Of a stretch of DNA of 64,000 nt, positions 37,913 through 46,600 are shown in pieces; the first letter of the stretch is position 1; each line of letters begins with the position of its first letter. Source of the DNA: a virus; the IMG/VR virus record IMGVR_UViG_3300021181_000008, positions 1-64,000 of that record; one strand, 5' to 3'. Under the pieces are notes generated by a model that was given only the letters and a program-made list of their open reading frames with translations, did no database searches and was not told the DNA's origin. The position numbers and the translations under genes were made by a program.

Positions 37913-38066
37913 CGACCAGCGTGAAGAGGTCGAGCAGCTAGGCCACGACCCGCACAGCACCGTCTGCTCCCAGGTCGAGCGCCGCAGCGACATGGAAGAC
38001 ATGTTCGGCAAGCAGAAGTTCGGCTTCGCCCACGTAACGGACACGCCCGATGGCAGCCAAGGCTAA
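37833..38066 (+). CDS. Hypothetical protein, 77 aa
   Basis: ATG 37833 has GAGAGGG about eight bases upstream. It begins MRVIVEILGRVVGFEASLLH, a beta-rich start, then a charged helix region (VSSDDQREEVEQLGHDPHST). Overlaps its neighbours on both sides. Small soluble protein of unknown role. Confidence 0.55.
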   Translation: MRVIVEILGRVVGFEASLLHVKMVSSDDQREEVEQLGHDPHSTVCSQVERRSDMEDMFGKQKFGFAHVTDTPDGSQG

Positions 38067-39231
38067 GGCCCCGGTCAAGGCGAAGGTAGCTCCCAAGGCC
38101 AAGGTCGCGACCAAGGTCAAGGCGAAGCCCAAGGGGCTCGTGCTCACCTCGGCGCAGTGGAAAGCGTACAACAAGGCGTACAACGCCACAGCTCGCGCCG
38201 CAGCCCTCGCCGCTGCCGCCCAGCGGTTCCGAAAGGGACGGCTACAGTCGGCGTACAGCACGATAAAGAAGGCGAACATAGCCACTAGCCACGCCCGGAC
38301 TGCGGCCATCGCCGCGTACGCCGCCAAGCAGAGCTTCCGGCAGTCCCAGCTCGGCCACCAGAACACCGCGCTCCGGACGCGGATCGAGCAGGACATGTTC
38401 AACCACGCCACGATCGCCGGCCGGAAGCAGTACATCCAGGGCGGCGTCAAGGGCTACGCGCACCGTGCCGTCATGCGCACCATGGACACAGCTCAGGCCA
38501 CCTCCTACGAGCAGGCGATATTCGCGGCTGCGGCCCGGGCCGCCAAGGCGGGCAAGTCCACCGGCAAGAAGCGCGGCAGGCCATCCAAGGGCGGGGCTGG
38601 GGCCGCGATCAACGCTCAGGCGGCGGCAGCCGGGCTCAGGGCGGCCAAGGCGGTCAAGGGCACGTCCAAGGTAGCCAAGGCCAAGGCGAAAAAGGCGGCA
38701 GCGGCCAAGCCAGCGGTCAAGGCGTCGGGCGGTAAGTCCACCAAGGCACCCGCAGCCAAGCCCAAGGCCCGCACCGCGCCCTACCTCGGCGTCATGCGGA
38801 CGGTGACGTTCGACGGCAACGGCTACTGGCACCACGGCAACAACGAGTGGTCCGGCACCTGCATCATGACCGCCGTGGCCAACGCCCTGCACCACCAGAC
38901 CAAGTGGCGGCTGCCCGACGAGGACATCGCCTACTGGACCGGGCGGGCCGGCAGGCGGCCGACCATCGGCGGAGTTCTCTTCATGCTGTACGCCCTCCAG
39001 CCGTGGCCCGAGGTGGAGATCGACGTGCCGATCGCCGGAGCTGTGGCCGGCCCGCGCATCCTCGGCTTCGAGAACCAGTTCGGCGACCACGCGGCGTACG
39101 CCCTCGGGGACGGCACGATGGTCAGCTACGGCGAGCTGGTCGATCAGGCCGAGAACGTCGAGGAAGCGTGGTCGATCCGGTTCACTGAAGTAGCTGGCGT
39201 GCCCACGACCGTAGAAGCTCCCGAAGAGTGA
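38050..39231 (+). CDS. Histone-H1-like/AT-hook protein fused to a papain-like domain
   Basis: 393 residues. Residues 1-30 are Lys/Ala/Pro-rich (AKAKAPVKAKVAPKAKVATK). Residues 30-165 are a helical Ala-rich basic region. KKRGRPSKG (173-181) is a canonical AT-hook, and more KAKKAAAAKPAVKA repeats follow to about 245. The C-terminal 145 residues form a papain-like domain with Cys271 (EWSGTCIMTAVANALHH) and His347 (NQFGDHAAYALGDG). DNA-binding tail plus peptidase-like head suggests a nucleoid or packaged-DNA associated protein that is processed or cleaves a partner. The active-site order Cys then His is right, but the third residue is not clear. Confidence 0.6.
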   Translation: MAAKAKAPVKAKVAPKAKVATKVKAKPKGLVLTSAQWKAYNKAYNATARAAALAAAAQRFRKGRLQSAYSTIKKANIATSHARTAAIAAYAAKQSFRQSQLGHQNTALRTRIEQDMFNHATIAGRKQYIQGGVKGYAHRAVMRTMDTAQATSYEQAIFAAAARAAKAGKSTGKKRGRPSKGGAGAAINAQAAAAGLRAAKAVKGTSKVAKAKAKKAAAAKPAVKASGGKSTKAPAAKPKARTAPYLGVMRTVTFDGNGYWHHGNNEWSGTCIMTAVANALHHQTKWRLPDEDIAYWTGRAGRRPTIGGVLFMLYALQPWPEVEIDVPIAGAVAGPRILGFENQFGDHAAYALGDGTMVSYGELVDQAENVEEAWSIRFTEVAGVPTTVEAPEE

Positions 39232-39409
39232 ACTGCACTGGCTCGTTACGCTTCGGCGGTGGGGCTTGCAGCGTCTTGTTGATCTCCTCCAGGGCGTCCG
39301 CGATGCGGGCGAGGGTAAGGTACCTGTCCTGCTCGGCCGCCCTGTTCTTCACGAGCCGTAGCTGAACTTCGGGGGGTAGCTTGTCCGCACTGTGCTTTTC
39401 TGCGCTCAT
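39182..39409 (-). CDS. Hypothetical protein, 75 aa (reverse strand)
   Basis: ATG 39409 on the minus strand, ending inside the 3' end of the plus-strand gene at 38050 (50-base overlap). The product is a charged coiled-coil (MSAEKHSADKLPPEVQLRLV, then YLTLARIADALEEINKTL) with normal amino acid balance. It fills an otherwise empty 200-base gap before a leaderless promoter. No partner recognised. Confidence 0.5.
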   Translation of the reverse strand: MSAEKHSADKLPPEVQLRLVKNRAAEQDRYLTLARIADALEEINKTLQAPPPKRNEPVQFTLRELLRSWARQLLQ

Positions 39410-39426
39410 GCCCGGCAGCTTACTGA

Positions 39427-39432
39427 TATCGT
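39427..39432 (+). promoter_or_regulatory. -10 box TATCGT for a leaderless start
   Basis: TATCGT ends six bases before GTG 39439, in the divergent gap after the reverse-strand gene. No ribosome site. Weaker match than the TAGACT sites. Confidence 0.4.
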
Positions 39433-39438
39433 TGTCAC

Positions 39439-39921
39439 GTGGCTAGTCTTGGTGCAGTGCGCGACGCCCTGGCAGCGTCTATTACCGCTAACGCGGTCCC
39501 CCAGCTCAACTGCGTCGCGCAGCCGCTCGACCAGATAACGCCGCCGTGCGCTCTCATCCTGCCGTCACGGTCCAACGTGGCCAAGTTCGGCATCTGCCTG
39601 GGTGAGGGCCTGGTCACTGACCAGGGAGTACCGTTCTCCCCGGCTGAGTTCAACCTGGACATCCTGATCATCGTGGCGCACGCCTCCACCACCGACCGCG
39701 TGCAGCAGATGCTCGACCAGTGGCTGGGGTTCGAGAACACTATGGACCCCGACACCGGCAACCAGACGGTCTCCGTGGCGTTCGCCATCGCGCAGGACCC
39801 CACCCTCGGCGGCTCTGTGGACTACGCCGAGTGCAACAACGTCATCAGTTACGGTCCGGTAGATTACAACGGCACGCCCTATTTCGGGGCACGGATCTCA
39901 GTGACGGTGAGCACGCAGTGA
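39439..39921 (+). CDS. Probable tail terminator/completion protein, 160 aa
   Basis: GTG 39439. Opens with MASLGAVRDALAASITANAV, the pattern of phage tail terminators (an N-terminal helix, then PPCALILPSRS beta strands), and contains FNLDILIIVAHASTTDRVQQ and a C-terminal GTPYFGARISVTV strand. It is placed exactly where the gpU/gp17-like gene stands, between connector and tail tube genes. It would cap the tail tube at the head end. Confidence 0.6.
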   Translation: MASLGAVRDALAASITANAVPQLNCVAQPLDQITPPCALILPSRSNVAKFGICLGEGLVTDQGVPFSPAEFNLDILIIVAHASTTDRVQQMLDQWLGFENTMDPDTGNQTVSVAFAIAQDPTLGGSVDYAECNNVISYGPVDYNGTPYFGARISVTVSTQ

Positions 39922-40178
39922 TGGACTACCCAGCACACGCCAAGGTCATCCTGACCGGCCCGGAAAGGGTGCGCACGACCTGCCTCGGCCTGGAGATCAA
40001 GACGCCGGGTGAGGAAGTGGAACTCGAACTCGTCGATTTCAACATCGACTACCGCGTCCCCCGCGTGGATGTCTCGTCCATCGGCGACGCCAATCTCGCC
40101 TGGGTTTCGAGCTACCCGGAGATCACCATCCGGGGCACCGGCTACCCCAAGATCAACAGGGATGGCACCTGGCGATGA
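39921..40178 (+). CDS. Truncated tail-tube-like protein A, 85 aa
   Basis: ATG 39921 overlaps the previous stop. Residues about 50-65 (RVDVSSIGDANLAWVSSYPE) are nearly the same as KVDVTALGDTNLVWVAGLPD in the tail-tube protein at 41887. An N-terminal block (ILTGPERVRTTCLGLEI) recurs in protein B (40175). Only 85 residues against 152 in the full-length relative. It may be an assembly minor tube protein or a decayed duplicate that stayed in frame. Confidence 0.65.
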   Translation: MDYPAHAKVILTGPERVRTTCLGLEIKTPGEEVELELVDFNIDYRVPRVDVSSIGDANLAWVSSYPEITIRGTGYPKINRDGTWR

Positions 40179-40423
40179 GCCGCATCCACAACAAGAACGC
40201 GAAGATCCTCTTCTACGGCCCGGAGAGGGAAACATGCCTCGGGCTCATAATCCCCGGCGAGAAGACTGAGATCGAAGTCTCGGGCCTGAACATGGACTTC
40301 TCCGACATCAAGTACTCATCAGGCATGCTCGCGGGACTCAAGGACGCGTCCGGTGAGTTCACCGGCTATTTCGATAAGGGTGATTTCGATGGCGAGGATT
40401 CTCCTAGTCCATCCGGGGCCTGA
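40175..40423 (+). CDS. Truncated tail-tube-like protein B, 82 aa
   Basis: ATG 40175 overlaps the previous stop. It starts MSRIHNKNAKILFYGPERET (compare MSRIHGRNG at 41887) and contains GLKDASGEFTGYFDKGDF (compare DASGDFTGFFD in the tail-tube protein). GPERETCLGLIIPGEKTEIE is related to protein A. Its end overlaps the glycosyltransferase start by 35 bases, which makes the tail (DGEDSPSPSGA) of doubtful value. Probably a tail-tube relative truncated at its C-terminus. Confidence 0.65.
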   Translation: MSRIHNKNAKILFYGPERETCLGLIIPGEKTEIEVSGLNMDFSDIKYSSGMLAGLKDASGEFTGYFDKGDFDGEDSPSPSGA

Positions 40424-41489
40424 CTTCTCCGTCGCCGACGTGCACAACGGCTGGTACAAGGCGTTCAAGAAGCTCGGCCACCAGGTGATGGTGTACAACA
40501 CCAACGAGCGGCTCACGTTCTATGGCAACGCGCTGATGCCGACGAACGATCCCAAGCCCTGCTCGCACGGCCGGATCGAGACCAAGCAGGCAATGCCCGA
40601 CCCGCTGCACGTCACCCAGCACGCCACGGCCGGCCTGATGGAGACCTGCTACCTGTTCTGGCCCGATGTCATCTTCTTCATCAGCGGGTTCTTCCAGAAT
40701 GCGGCGACGCTCCAGGTGCTGCGAGAGCGCAACCACAAGATCGTTATGCTGCACACCGAGAGCCCGTACCAGGATGACGAGCAGATGGTCCGCGGGCAGT
40801 TCGCCGACCTCAACCTGCTCAACGACCCGGCGAATATACAGGCGTGGCGCGACCTGGACATCCCGGTGAAGTACGCGCCGCATTCTTACGACCCGGACGT
40901 CCACTATCCGGATGCGCTCGGCCTCAAGAAGGAATCCGACTTCACGTTCATCGGCACGGCATTCAACTCGCGGCAGAAGTTCTTCCACGAAATGGACTTC
41001 ACCGGCCTGGAGGTGTCCTTCGGCGGCAACGGCTGGGACCACGTGCTGCCCGAGTACGCCGACATCCTCAAGTTCCTCCGGCACGAGCCCGACACCTGCG
41101 TGGACAACTCCGAGACGGCGCGCATCTATCGCATCAGCAAGACCGGGATCAACTTCTACCGGCGCGAGGGCGAGGCCGAGCACGTCGGCGAGGGCTGGGC
41201 GATGGGACCGCGTGAAGTTGAAATGGCCGCCTGCGGCCTGTTCTTCCTGCGCGACTCGCGCCCCGAGTCCGACGAGGTGTTCGGCGGCAACCCGGCGCTT
41301 GGTATACCTGATGTGCTACCCACGTTCTCCGGCCCTGGTGACGCGGCCGAGAAGATCAAGTGGTGGGTGGCGCACGACGAGCTGCGGACGAAGTGGGCGG
41401 GCATGGCCCGCGACCGCATTTACGACCGCACGTTCAGCTCCTCGGCGCGCAACGCCTGCAAGTGGATGGAAGAGGCCGGAGTACTGTGA
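40389..41489 (+). CDS. CgeB-like glycosyltransferase inserted in the tail module
   Basis: 366 residues from ATG 40389. N-terminal MARILLVHPGPDFSVADVHN and MVYNTNERLTFYG; middle IFFISGFFQNAATLQVLRER and VMLHTESPYQDD; then ESDFTFIGTAFNSRQKFF and TCVDNSETARIYRISKTGIN, followed by AMGPREVEMAACGLFFLRDS. This is the GT-B/CgeB-type group-1 pattern. It is separated from the sugar locus by 13 kb and lies between two tail-tube-like genes. It may glycosylate the tail tube itself. It starts inside the upstream gene. Confidence 0.8.
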   Translation: MARILLVHPGPDFSVADVHNGWYKAFKKLGHQVMVYNTNERLTFYGNALMPTNDPKPCSHGRIETKQAMPDPLHVTQHATAGLMETCYLFWPDVIFFISGFFQNAATLQVLRERNHKIVMLHTESPYQDDEQMVRGQFADLNLLNDPANIQAWRDLDIPVKYAPHSYDPDVHYPDALGLKKESDFTFIGTAFNSRQKFFHEMDFTGLEVSFGGNGWDHVLPEYADILKFLRHEPDTCVDNSETARIYRISKTGINFYRREGEAEHVGEGWAMGPREVEMAACGLFFLRDSRPESDEVFGGNPALGIPDVLPTFSGPGDAAEKIKWWVAHDELRTKWAGMARDRIYDRTFSSSARNACKWMEEAGVL

Positions 41490-41788
41490 TCTGCCTGCCC
41501 TGCCGTAAGGCCGCCGTGATGTGGCGGGTCGGCGTGTGCACCACCGAGGGCTTTCCTCACTCGTCCGGTGAGCTGATCACCGAATGCGAGCGCGTTGTCC
41601 GCCATGAGATCGAGCAGGCGGGCGGGGTTGGCCAGCTTCTGGTCGCCGCCAAGGACGCTCACCAGAAGCAGGAAGTCAATCGGGGACTGCTCTACCACGT
41701 CACCCAGCTTCACGGGCCGGAGTACTGCCCCGGCTACACATGGTGTGATTGCCAGCATCATGTTCTGGACAAGCCTCTTTCCCCTTGA
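41486..41788 (+). CDS. Cys-rich protein, 100 aa
   Basis: GTG 41486 overlaps the glycosyltransferase stop (GTGA). Cysteines in CLPCRKAAVMWRVGVC near the start and CPGYTWCDCQHH near the end could hold one zinc. The middle is helical (LLVAAKDAHQKQEVNRGLLY). Followed by the promoter-like element at 41785. Function unknown. Confidence 0.6.
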   Translation: MICLPCRKAAVMWRVGVCTTEGFPHSSGELITECERVVRHEIEQAGGVGQLLVAAKDAHQKQEVNRGLLYHVTQLHGPEYCPGYTWCDCQHHVLDKPLSP

Positions 41789-41815
41789 GGTAGCACTCCC
41801 TACACTGGGCATAGG
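41785..41815 (+). promoter_or_regulatory. Conserved promoter-like element before the tail-tube gene
   Basis: TTGAGGTAGCACTCCCTACA and onward, TACACTGGG core, CATAGGACC, almost identical to the element at 15293. Only four to five differences in 33 bases. It overlaps the upstream stop by four bases. It probably starts a late transcript for the tail genes. Confidence 0.55.
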
Positions 41816-41886
41816 ACCCCCGTCGTGGTCGTGCGCACAGTGCACGGAGCCGGCACAGGAACGAACCCCGGAAAGGGTGACTGTCC

Positions 41887-42345
41887 GTGTCGCGTATCCA
41901 TGGCCGTAACGGCATGGTCTACCTCGCTGCAACCGGCCCTGGAGGTGGAGCTGCCTCTGGTACTGCGGTGGCGTCCCCGCTGGCGTTCGTTAGCGACTGG
42001 ACCATCAACTTCACCGTCGCCAAGGTCGATGTGACCGCGCTCGGTGACACCAACCTCGTCTGGGTGGCGGGTCTTCCTGACGCGTCCGGCGACTTCACCG
42101 GCTTCTTCGACACCGCGACCGCGCAGACGTACACCGCGTCGGTTGACGGCCTGAGCCGAAACTTCTACCTGTACCCGTCGCTGCTTGGCGTGCAGGGTGC
42201 GTCTCCGGGCCAGTACTTCTTCGGAGCCATCCTCCCCGACTTCAGCACCGCTGGCGGCGTGGCCTCGGCCGTGACGTTCAAGAGCACGTGGAACGCGGCG
42301 ACTCAGGTTGCCCGCTACCCGGCTGTCGGTATCGTCGGTACCTGA
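41887..42345 (+). CDS. Major tail protein (tail-tube subunit)
   Basis: 152 residues from GTG 41887, GAAAGGG upstream. Phage tail-tube layout: MSRIHGRNGMVYLAATGPGG, then VSDWTINFTVAKVDVTALGD and DASGDFTGFFDTATAQTYTA, ending in strands around VASAVTFKSTWNAATQVARY. Two truncated relatives lie at 39921 and 40175. It has its own promoter-like element and a strong terminator after it, as expected for a highly expressed structural gene. The tube builds a hexameric ring stack. Confidence 0.75.
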   Translation: MSRIHGRNGMVYLAATGPGGGAASGTAVASPLAFVSDWTINFTVAKVDVTALGDTNLVWVAGLPDASGDFTGFFDTATAQTYTASVDGLSRNFYLYPSLLGVQGASPGQYFFGAILPDFSTAGGVASAVTFKSTWNAATQVARYPAVGIVGT

Positions 42346-42352
42346 TCAATGG

Positions 42353-42387
42353 CGAAAGCCCCTCGATTGGTCGTCGAGGGGCTTTCG
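42353..42387 (+). terminator. 14-bp hairpin after the tail-tube gene
   Basis: CGAAAGCCCCTCGA (42353-42366) pairs perfectly with TCGAGGGGCTTTCG (42374-42387), loop TTGGTCG. It is the strongest terminator-like stem in the tail region. It isolates the tail-tube transcript. A T-run is lacking, as usual in high-GC phages. Confidence 0.85.
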
Positions 42388-42454
42388 TGCCGGTCATCTG
42401 GGCCGGCGGCGTCACCAACGAGCGCTAGCCTACCAGATGATCGGAGCATGACAA

Positions 42455-42880
42455 GTGGCTTCCACGGAAACCCCCACCAAGCGTCAGCCTGCCGCGCGCA
42501 AGCCTCGCGTCAGCGAGTCCACCATGCAGCTCGCGGTGCAGGATCAGGACGCCCGCGTCCCCGAGGACGATCGCGCTGTCGAGACCAACGACGGCACCAA
42601 GGCCCCGCTGTGCGGCAAGCTGTTCAAGGTGGACACCGAGCAGGGTCTCATGCCCCTCATGGAGTGGGCTGCCGCGAACGACTCGGCCGACCCGCAGAAC
42701 GGCCCCCAGCTCGCCGCGCTGTTCTACATGCTCAAGGACATCGTGCACCCCGATGAGTGGGACGAGTTCCGCGTGCACGCCAAGGCGTCCAAGGCCAAGG
42801 GGCCGGACTTCCTGAAGTTCCAGGAGGCGGCGGCCGAGGTGATCGCGGCGGTCCCTACCGAGCAGCCAGAAACCTCCTGA
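42455..42880 (+). CDS. Tail assembly chaperone (G frame)
   Basis: 141 residues from GTG 42455. It is placed between tail tube and tape measure genes, as tail chaperone G always is. A basic N-terminus (STETPTKRQPAARKPR) is followed by a helical core (LMPLMEWAAANDSADPQNGP) and an end EVIAAVPTEQPETS. It binds tape measure protein before assembly. A -1 frameshift near its end would produce the longer GT product (next entry). Confidence 0.75.
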   Translation: MASTETPTKRQPAARKPRVSESTMQLAVQDQDARVPEDDRAVETNDGTKAPLCGKLFKVDTEQGLMPLMEWAAANDSADPQNGPQLAALFYMLKDIVHPDEWDEFRVHAKASKAKGPDFLKFQEAAAEVIAAVPTEQPETS

Positions 42881-43275
42881 GGTGGCTCCTCGCTTATTAC
42901 ACCCTGATCGACGGGCGGCTCCTGCTGTCCCACGGCCGAGGGCTGCACACTTTCACACCGCGCGAAGCGGTGAACATGGCCATCGCCTGGCAGACCGACG
43001 AGTTCCGGGCCGAGGACCGCGAGTTCCGCTGGTCTGGGAACAAGAAGGAAGCCGACGATCCGGTTGAGACCATCATCGAGCGCTGGCACGAGAAGATCGG
43101 GCTCAAGGTTGACCCGGCCGCGCAGGCGATGGAAGCGATGAAGGCGTTCTACAAGGCCACCGGCAAGGAGTGGGACGACACCCCCGTCACGGCCGACTGG
43201 CGTCAGAACGACGAGGAGATCCCAGGCAACTACATGGCCGGCCCGCGGGGCAAGCGCGGTGAGGGCGTCAAGTAG
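42455..43275 (+). CDS. Tail assembly chaperone GT fusion by -1 frameshift
   Basis: The frame one base behind G stays open across the G stop and ends at 43275. Its conserved-looking part after the G stop is NLLRWLLAYYTLIDGRLLL, then FTPREAVNMAIAWQTDEFRA, ending GPRGKRGEGVK. That segment has no own start codon or ribosome site, so it must be reached by slippage. No classical XXXYYYZ heptamer is seen near the stop. The nearest run of four identical bases is GGGG at 42799. Slippage position is therefore unknown, but the G/GT arrangement is the rule in siphoviruses. Confidence 0.65.
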
Positions 43276-43327
43276 CTGGCACATGGCGTAGCACCCGAAT
43301 AAGCTGTACGTAGACTGGAGGTGGGGC

Positions 43328-43699
43328 ATGGCCGTGCGCGTGGATATAGACGAGGCCGAGCTGGACGACATGCTTCACAGCCCGGACGGGCTCGTCGGGC
43401 ACTACATCCAGGGGCTCGGGATCCAGGCTGCCGCGATTGCCCGCGCCATGGCTCCCCGCAAGGATCTCAAGAACATGTCGTGGAGCCCGGCTAAGTCCAC
43501 GTCGTACCCCTCGATCGAATTTCCCGGCCTGACGCTGGTCAGCTCGATTAACGCCGCATTCGGCTACAACAAGGCCGGCAATATGTACGGCGGGGTGAAC
43601 GTGAACTACGGGCCGACGCTGTTCCTGACCAAGCCCGCCAAGCAGATCCATCACGAGTACGCGTTCATGACTGAGGCTCTGTACGGAGTGGCCCTGTAA
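43328..43699 (+). CDS. Tail assembly or neck protein, 123 aa
   Basis: ATG 43328 with GGAGGTGGGG upstream and a TAGACT box (43312-43317) before that. MAVRVDIDEAELDDMLHSPD, then a helical segment GLGIQAAAIARAMAPRKDLK and beta strands. It resembles small tail-completion/HK97 gp10-like proteins that join tube to head, though its position before the tape measure gene is later than usual. Overlaps the tape measure start (TAATG). Confidence 0.55.
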   Translation: MAVRVDIDEAELDDMLHSPDGLVGHYIQGLGIQAAAIARAMAPRKDLKNMSWSPAKSTSYPSIEFPGLTLVSSINAAFGYNKAGNMYGGVNVNYGPTLFLTKPAKQIHHEYAFMTEALYGVAL

Positions 43700-46600
43700 T
43701 GGCACGGCTACTCGGCGAAGCCTATATCGCGATCCTTCCCCAGACTGACCAGTTCGGGTCGCAACTGCGCGCTGCGGTAGACAAGGACGCCGCCGCCGTC
43801 CGGCCCGAGGTGAATGTCGGGGCGCAGCTCAACAAGGCCGACGTCGCCAAGATCGGCACGCAGCTCAAGGCGGTCAGCAAGGCCAACCCGATCAATGTCG
43901 GGGTCAACCTGGACAAGTCTTCGGCCGCCCGTATGGTGGCGCAGCTCGCGGCCTACACCAAGGCCCACACAATCGACGTCGGCACGCGGCTGGACTCGGC
44001 CTCGCTCGGCAAGATGCAGACGCAGCTCCAGGCGTTCCTGTCCGGCAAGGATATGGAAGTGGGGCTCCAGCTCAATCCTGCCCAGCTCGCCAAGGTCCAG
44101 GGCACCTACGACGCGTTCGTCAAGGAACTGAACGCCGAGAAGGTCTCGCCCAACTGGAACATCCTGCCCGCACTCGGCAAGATGCAGATGCTCAAGACGG
44201 CCAACGCCTCGCTCGGGCAGTTCATCCAGGAACAGAACGCGCGCAACGATGTCAACCTGAACATCATGCCGGCGCTGGCCAAGATCGTCGCGCTCAAGGC
44301 CGCCGAGTCCACGCTGGACACCCACAACACGGGCACGATCGACCTCGCCAGCGGCGCTGGCCTTGCCACGACCACGGCGGGCGTCAACAGCTTCATGCGC
44401 GCCCTGATGAACCTCTCCACAGTGGAGAGCGACAACGACACGATCACTACGCGGATGGGCCGCAGCTACGGCATCTGGGGCGCGGCGATTTCCGCGCTGC
44501 AAGTTCACATCCCGCTGTTCGGCGGCGCGCTGAGCGCCCTGCACTTCCCCAACGTCATCGCGCAGGCGTCCGGCTGGCACATCCTGGCTGAGGCCGTCAT
44601 CGAGACTGCCGCCGTGTGGGGTCCGGCCGCTATCGCCATGGGCATCTTCGCGGCGGCGAGCTTCCAGGACGCCAAGCAGGTTGTCGCGCAGTGGAAGACC
44701 GTCCAGGCGGTCATGAGCGCCACTAACACGCCCATGGACGGGCTCACTACCGGCCTGACCAAGCTGTCGCAGGCGCTCAAGCCGGAGATCTGGGACGCTT
44801 TCGGCGCTGGCCTGACCGCGATCGAGACCAGCTCGGGCAAGCTGACCCCTGTGCTTCAGGGCATTGGACACCTGTTCGATGTGCTCGGCGCTCACATTGA
44901 CCAGCTCGTTCAGGGCGGCGGAGGCGGCTTCGCGAAGTTCATTCAGGGCGGCGCGAACGACCTTCACGAGCTGGGCGAGGCGTTCGGGAACGTCGGCAAG
45001 ATCCTCGCGATCTTCTTCGAGTCGGTGCCCGGCTACGCCACGATCCTGCTGCACCTCGGCACGGACATCCTGGGCGCTGCGGCCGACGTGCTCCAGTTCC
45101 TCCAGCCGCTCCTCAAGATCGGCCTTGCAGTTCACGGCGCGATCTTCTACCTCGGCCTCGCGTCCACCCTCTTCCTGACCTTCGGGCGCAACGCGCTGTC
45201 CGCAGGTGCCACCGTCGCTGAGACCGGCGCAAAGGTAGAGGGCAGCGGATCCAAGATCGCCATGCTCGGCACCGGCCTCGGCAACCTGGTCGGCGGCTTC
45301 GTCAACAGCGCCAAGTCAGCGGTCAACTGGGGCCGTGACCTCTCCAACGCGGGCGGCGCGATCTCGGAAGTCACCGGCAGCAGCCGGGTCGCGGGCATGG
45401 GCATCAAGCTCCTCGGCGACGCCGGGGCCGTGCTCGCTGACGTGCCGATTGCAGGCTGGGCAATCGCGGCGGCTGCGGCTATCGGCGTCGGGCTGTACTT
45501 CGCGCTGCGCTCGACCACCGACGCGATCCAGAAGATGGGTCAGGCTCTGGTCCAGTCGATCCAGAACTCCAACCCCAACACCATCTTCACGAACACCACC
45601 AACGCCGTCATCAAGACCGGCCAGGCGATCGAGAACCTGACCAACACCTACAACAAGCTGGCCAAGGCCGAGACGAGCGCGGCTGCGGTCGGGCCGTACA
45701 CGCCGGTCAAGGGCGGCGGGGCTGTCGGGCCGTACGGCAGCGGCACCGGGGCGAACAAGGGCGCAGGACCCAACAGCCAGCCGGTCTACCAGCCGTTCCC
45801 GGCGGCGGCGGTCCAGGAGTACGTCACCAACCTCCAGGACATCGCCAAGGCCGCCACCCCGGCCGCGCAGAACGAGCTGGCCGTGGCCAAGGCCGCCGGG
45901 GGCATGGGCAACGCGATCAGCGTGGCCACCGCGCTCGGCATCAAGTGGAACACGGTCAACACGGCGACGCCCAAGCAGCTCGCGGTGATCGTGCAGGAGA
46001 TCGACAACTACACCAAGGCTATTGGCTTCATGAGCAATAGCCAGGGGCAGGCTGCCTCCAACATCGCCGCGATGAACTTCGCTGCCTCAAGCCAGCTCAA
46101 GAACGTCCAGGCCCTCAACAGCGCGTGGGGCACGTACATCAGCACCGTTGAGGGCGGCGAGGCCGCGTTCGTCCCGTTCGAGCAGGGCATCCAGACGTTC
46201 GCCAAGGACGCCAAGGTCGCGGGCGCTTCCATGACGGGCCTGAACGCCCAGAGCCTCACCCTGCGCGGCGACTTCCAGTCGGTGTTCAGCGGAGCCCAGG
46301 CACAGGTCAGCGCGCTTACCACCTACACCGCGGCCACGGGCGGCGCGACGCAGGCGCAGAAGAACCTGGCCAACCAGGGCATCAAGGCCGTTATCCAGCA
46401 GCTCGTCCCCATGGCGGGCGCGAACGAGTCGGCCCGGGCGGGCATCGTGGCGCTGGCCCAGCGTGCGGACGGCTCGGTCAACACGTGGCAGAAGCTCACC
46501 AAGTGGCTTGGCAAGGGCGGTGCCGCCGGAGCCGCGCAGACTCTCCAGCACGTCAACGGCACGCTCGCCAGCTCGATCCAGAACGTCGTCTCGGTGGCCA

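Noticed and set aside
42349-42756. Plus-strand open frame of 135 residues over the tail-tube terminator
   Set aside because: It starts in the hairpin and runs antiphase to the well-placed chaperone gene.
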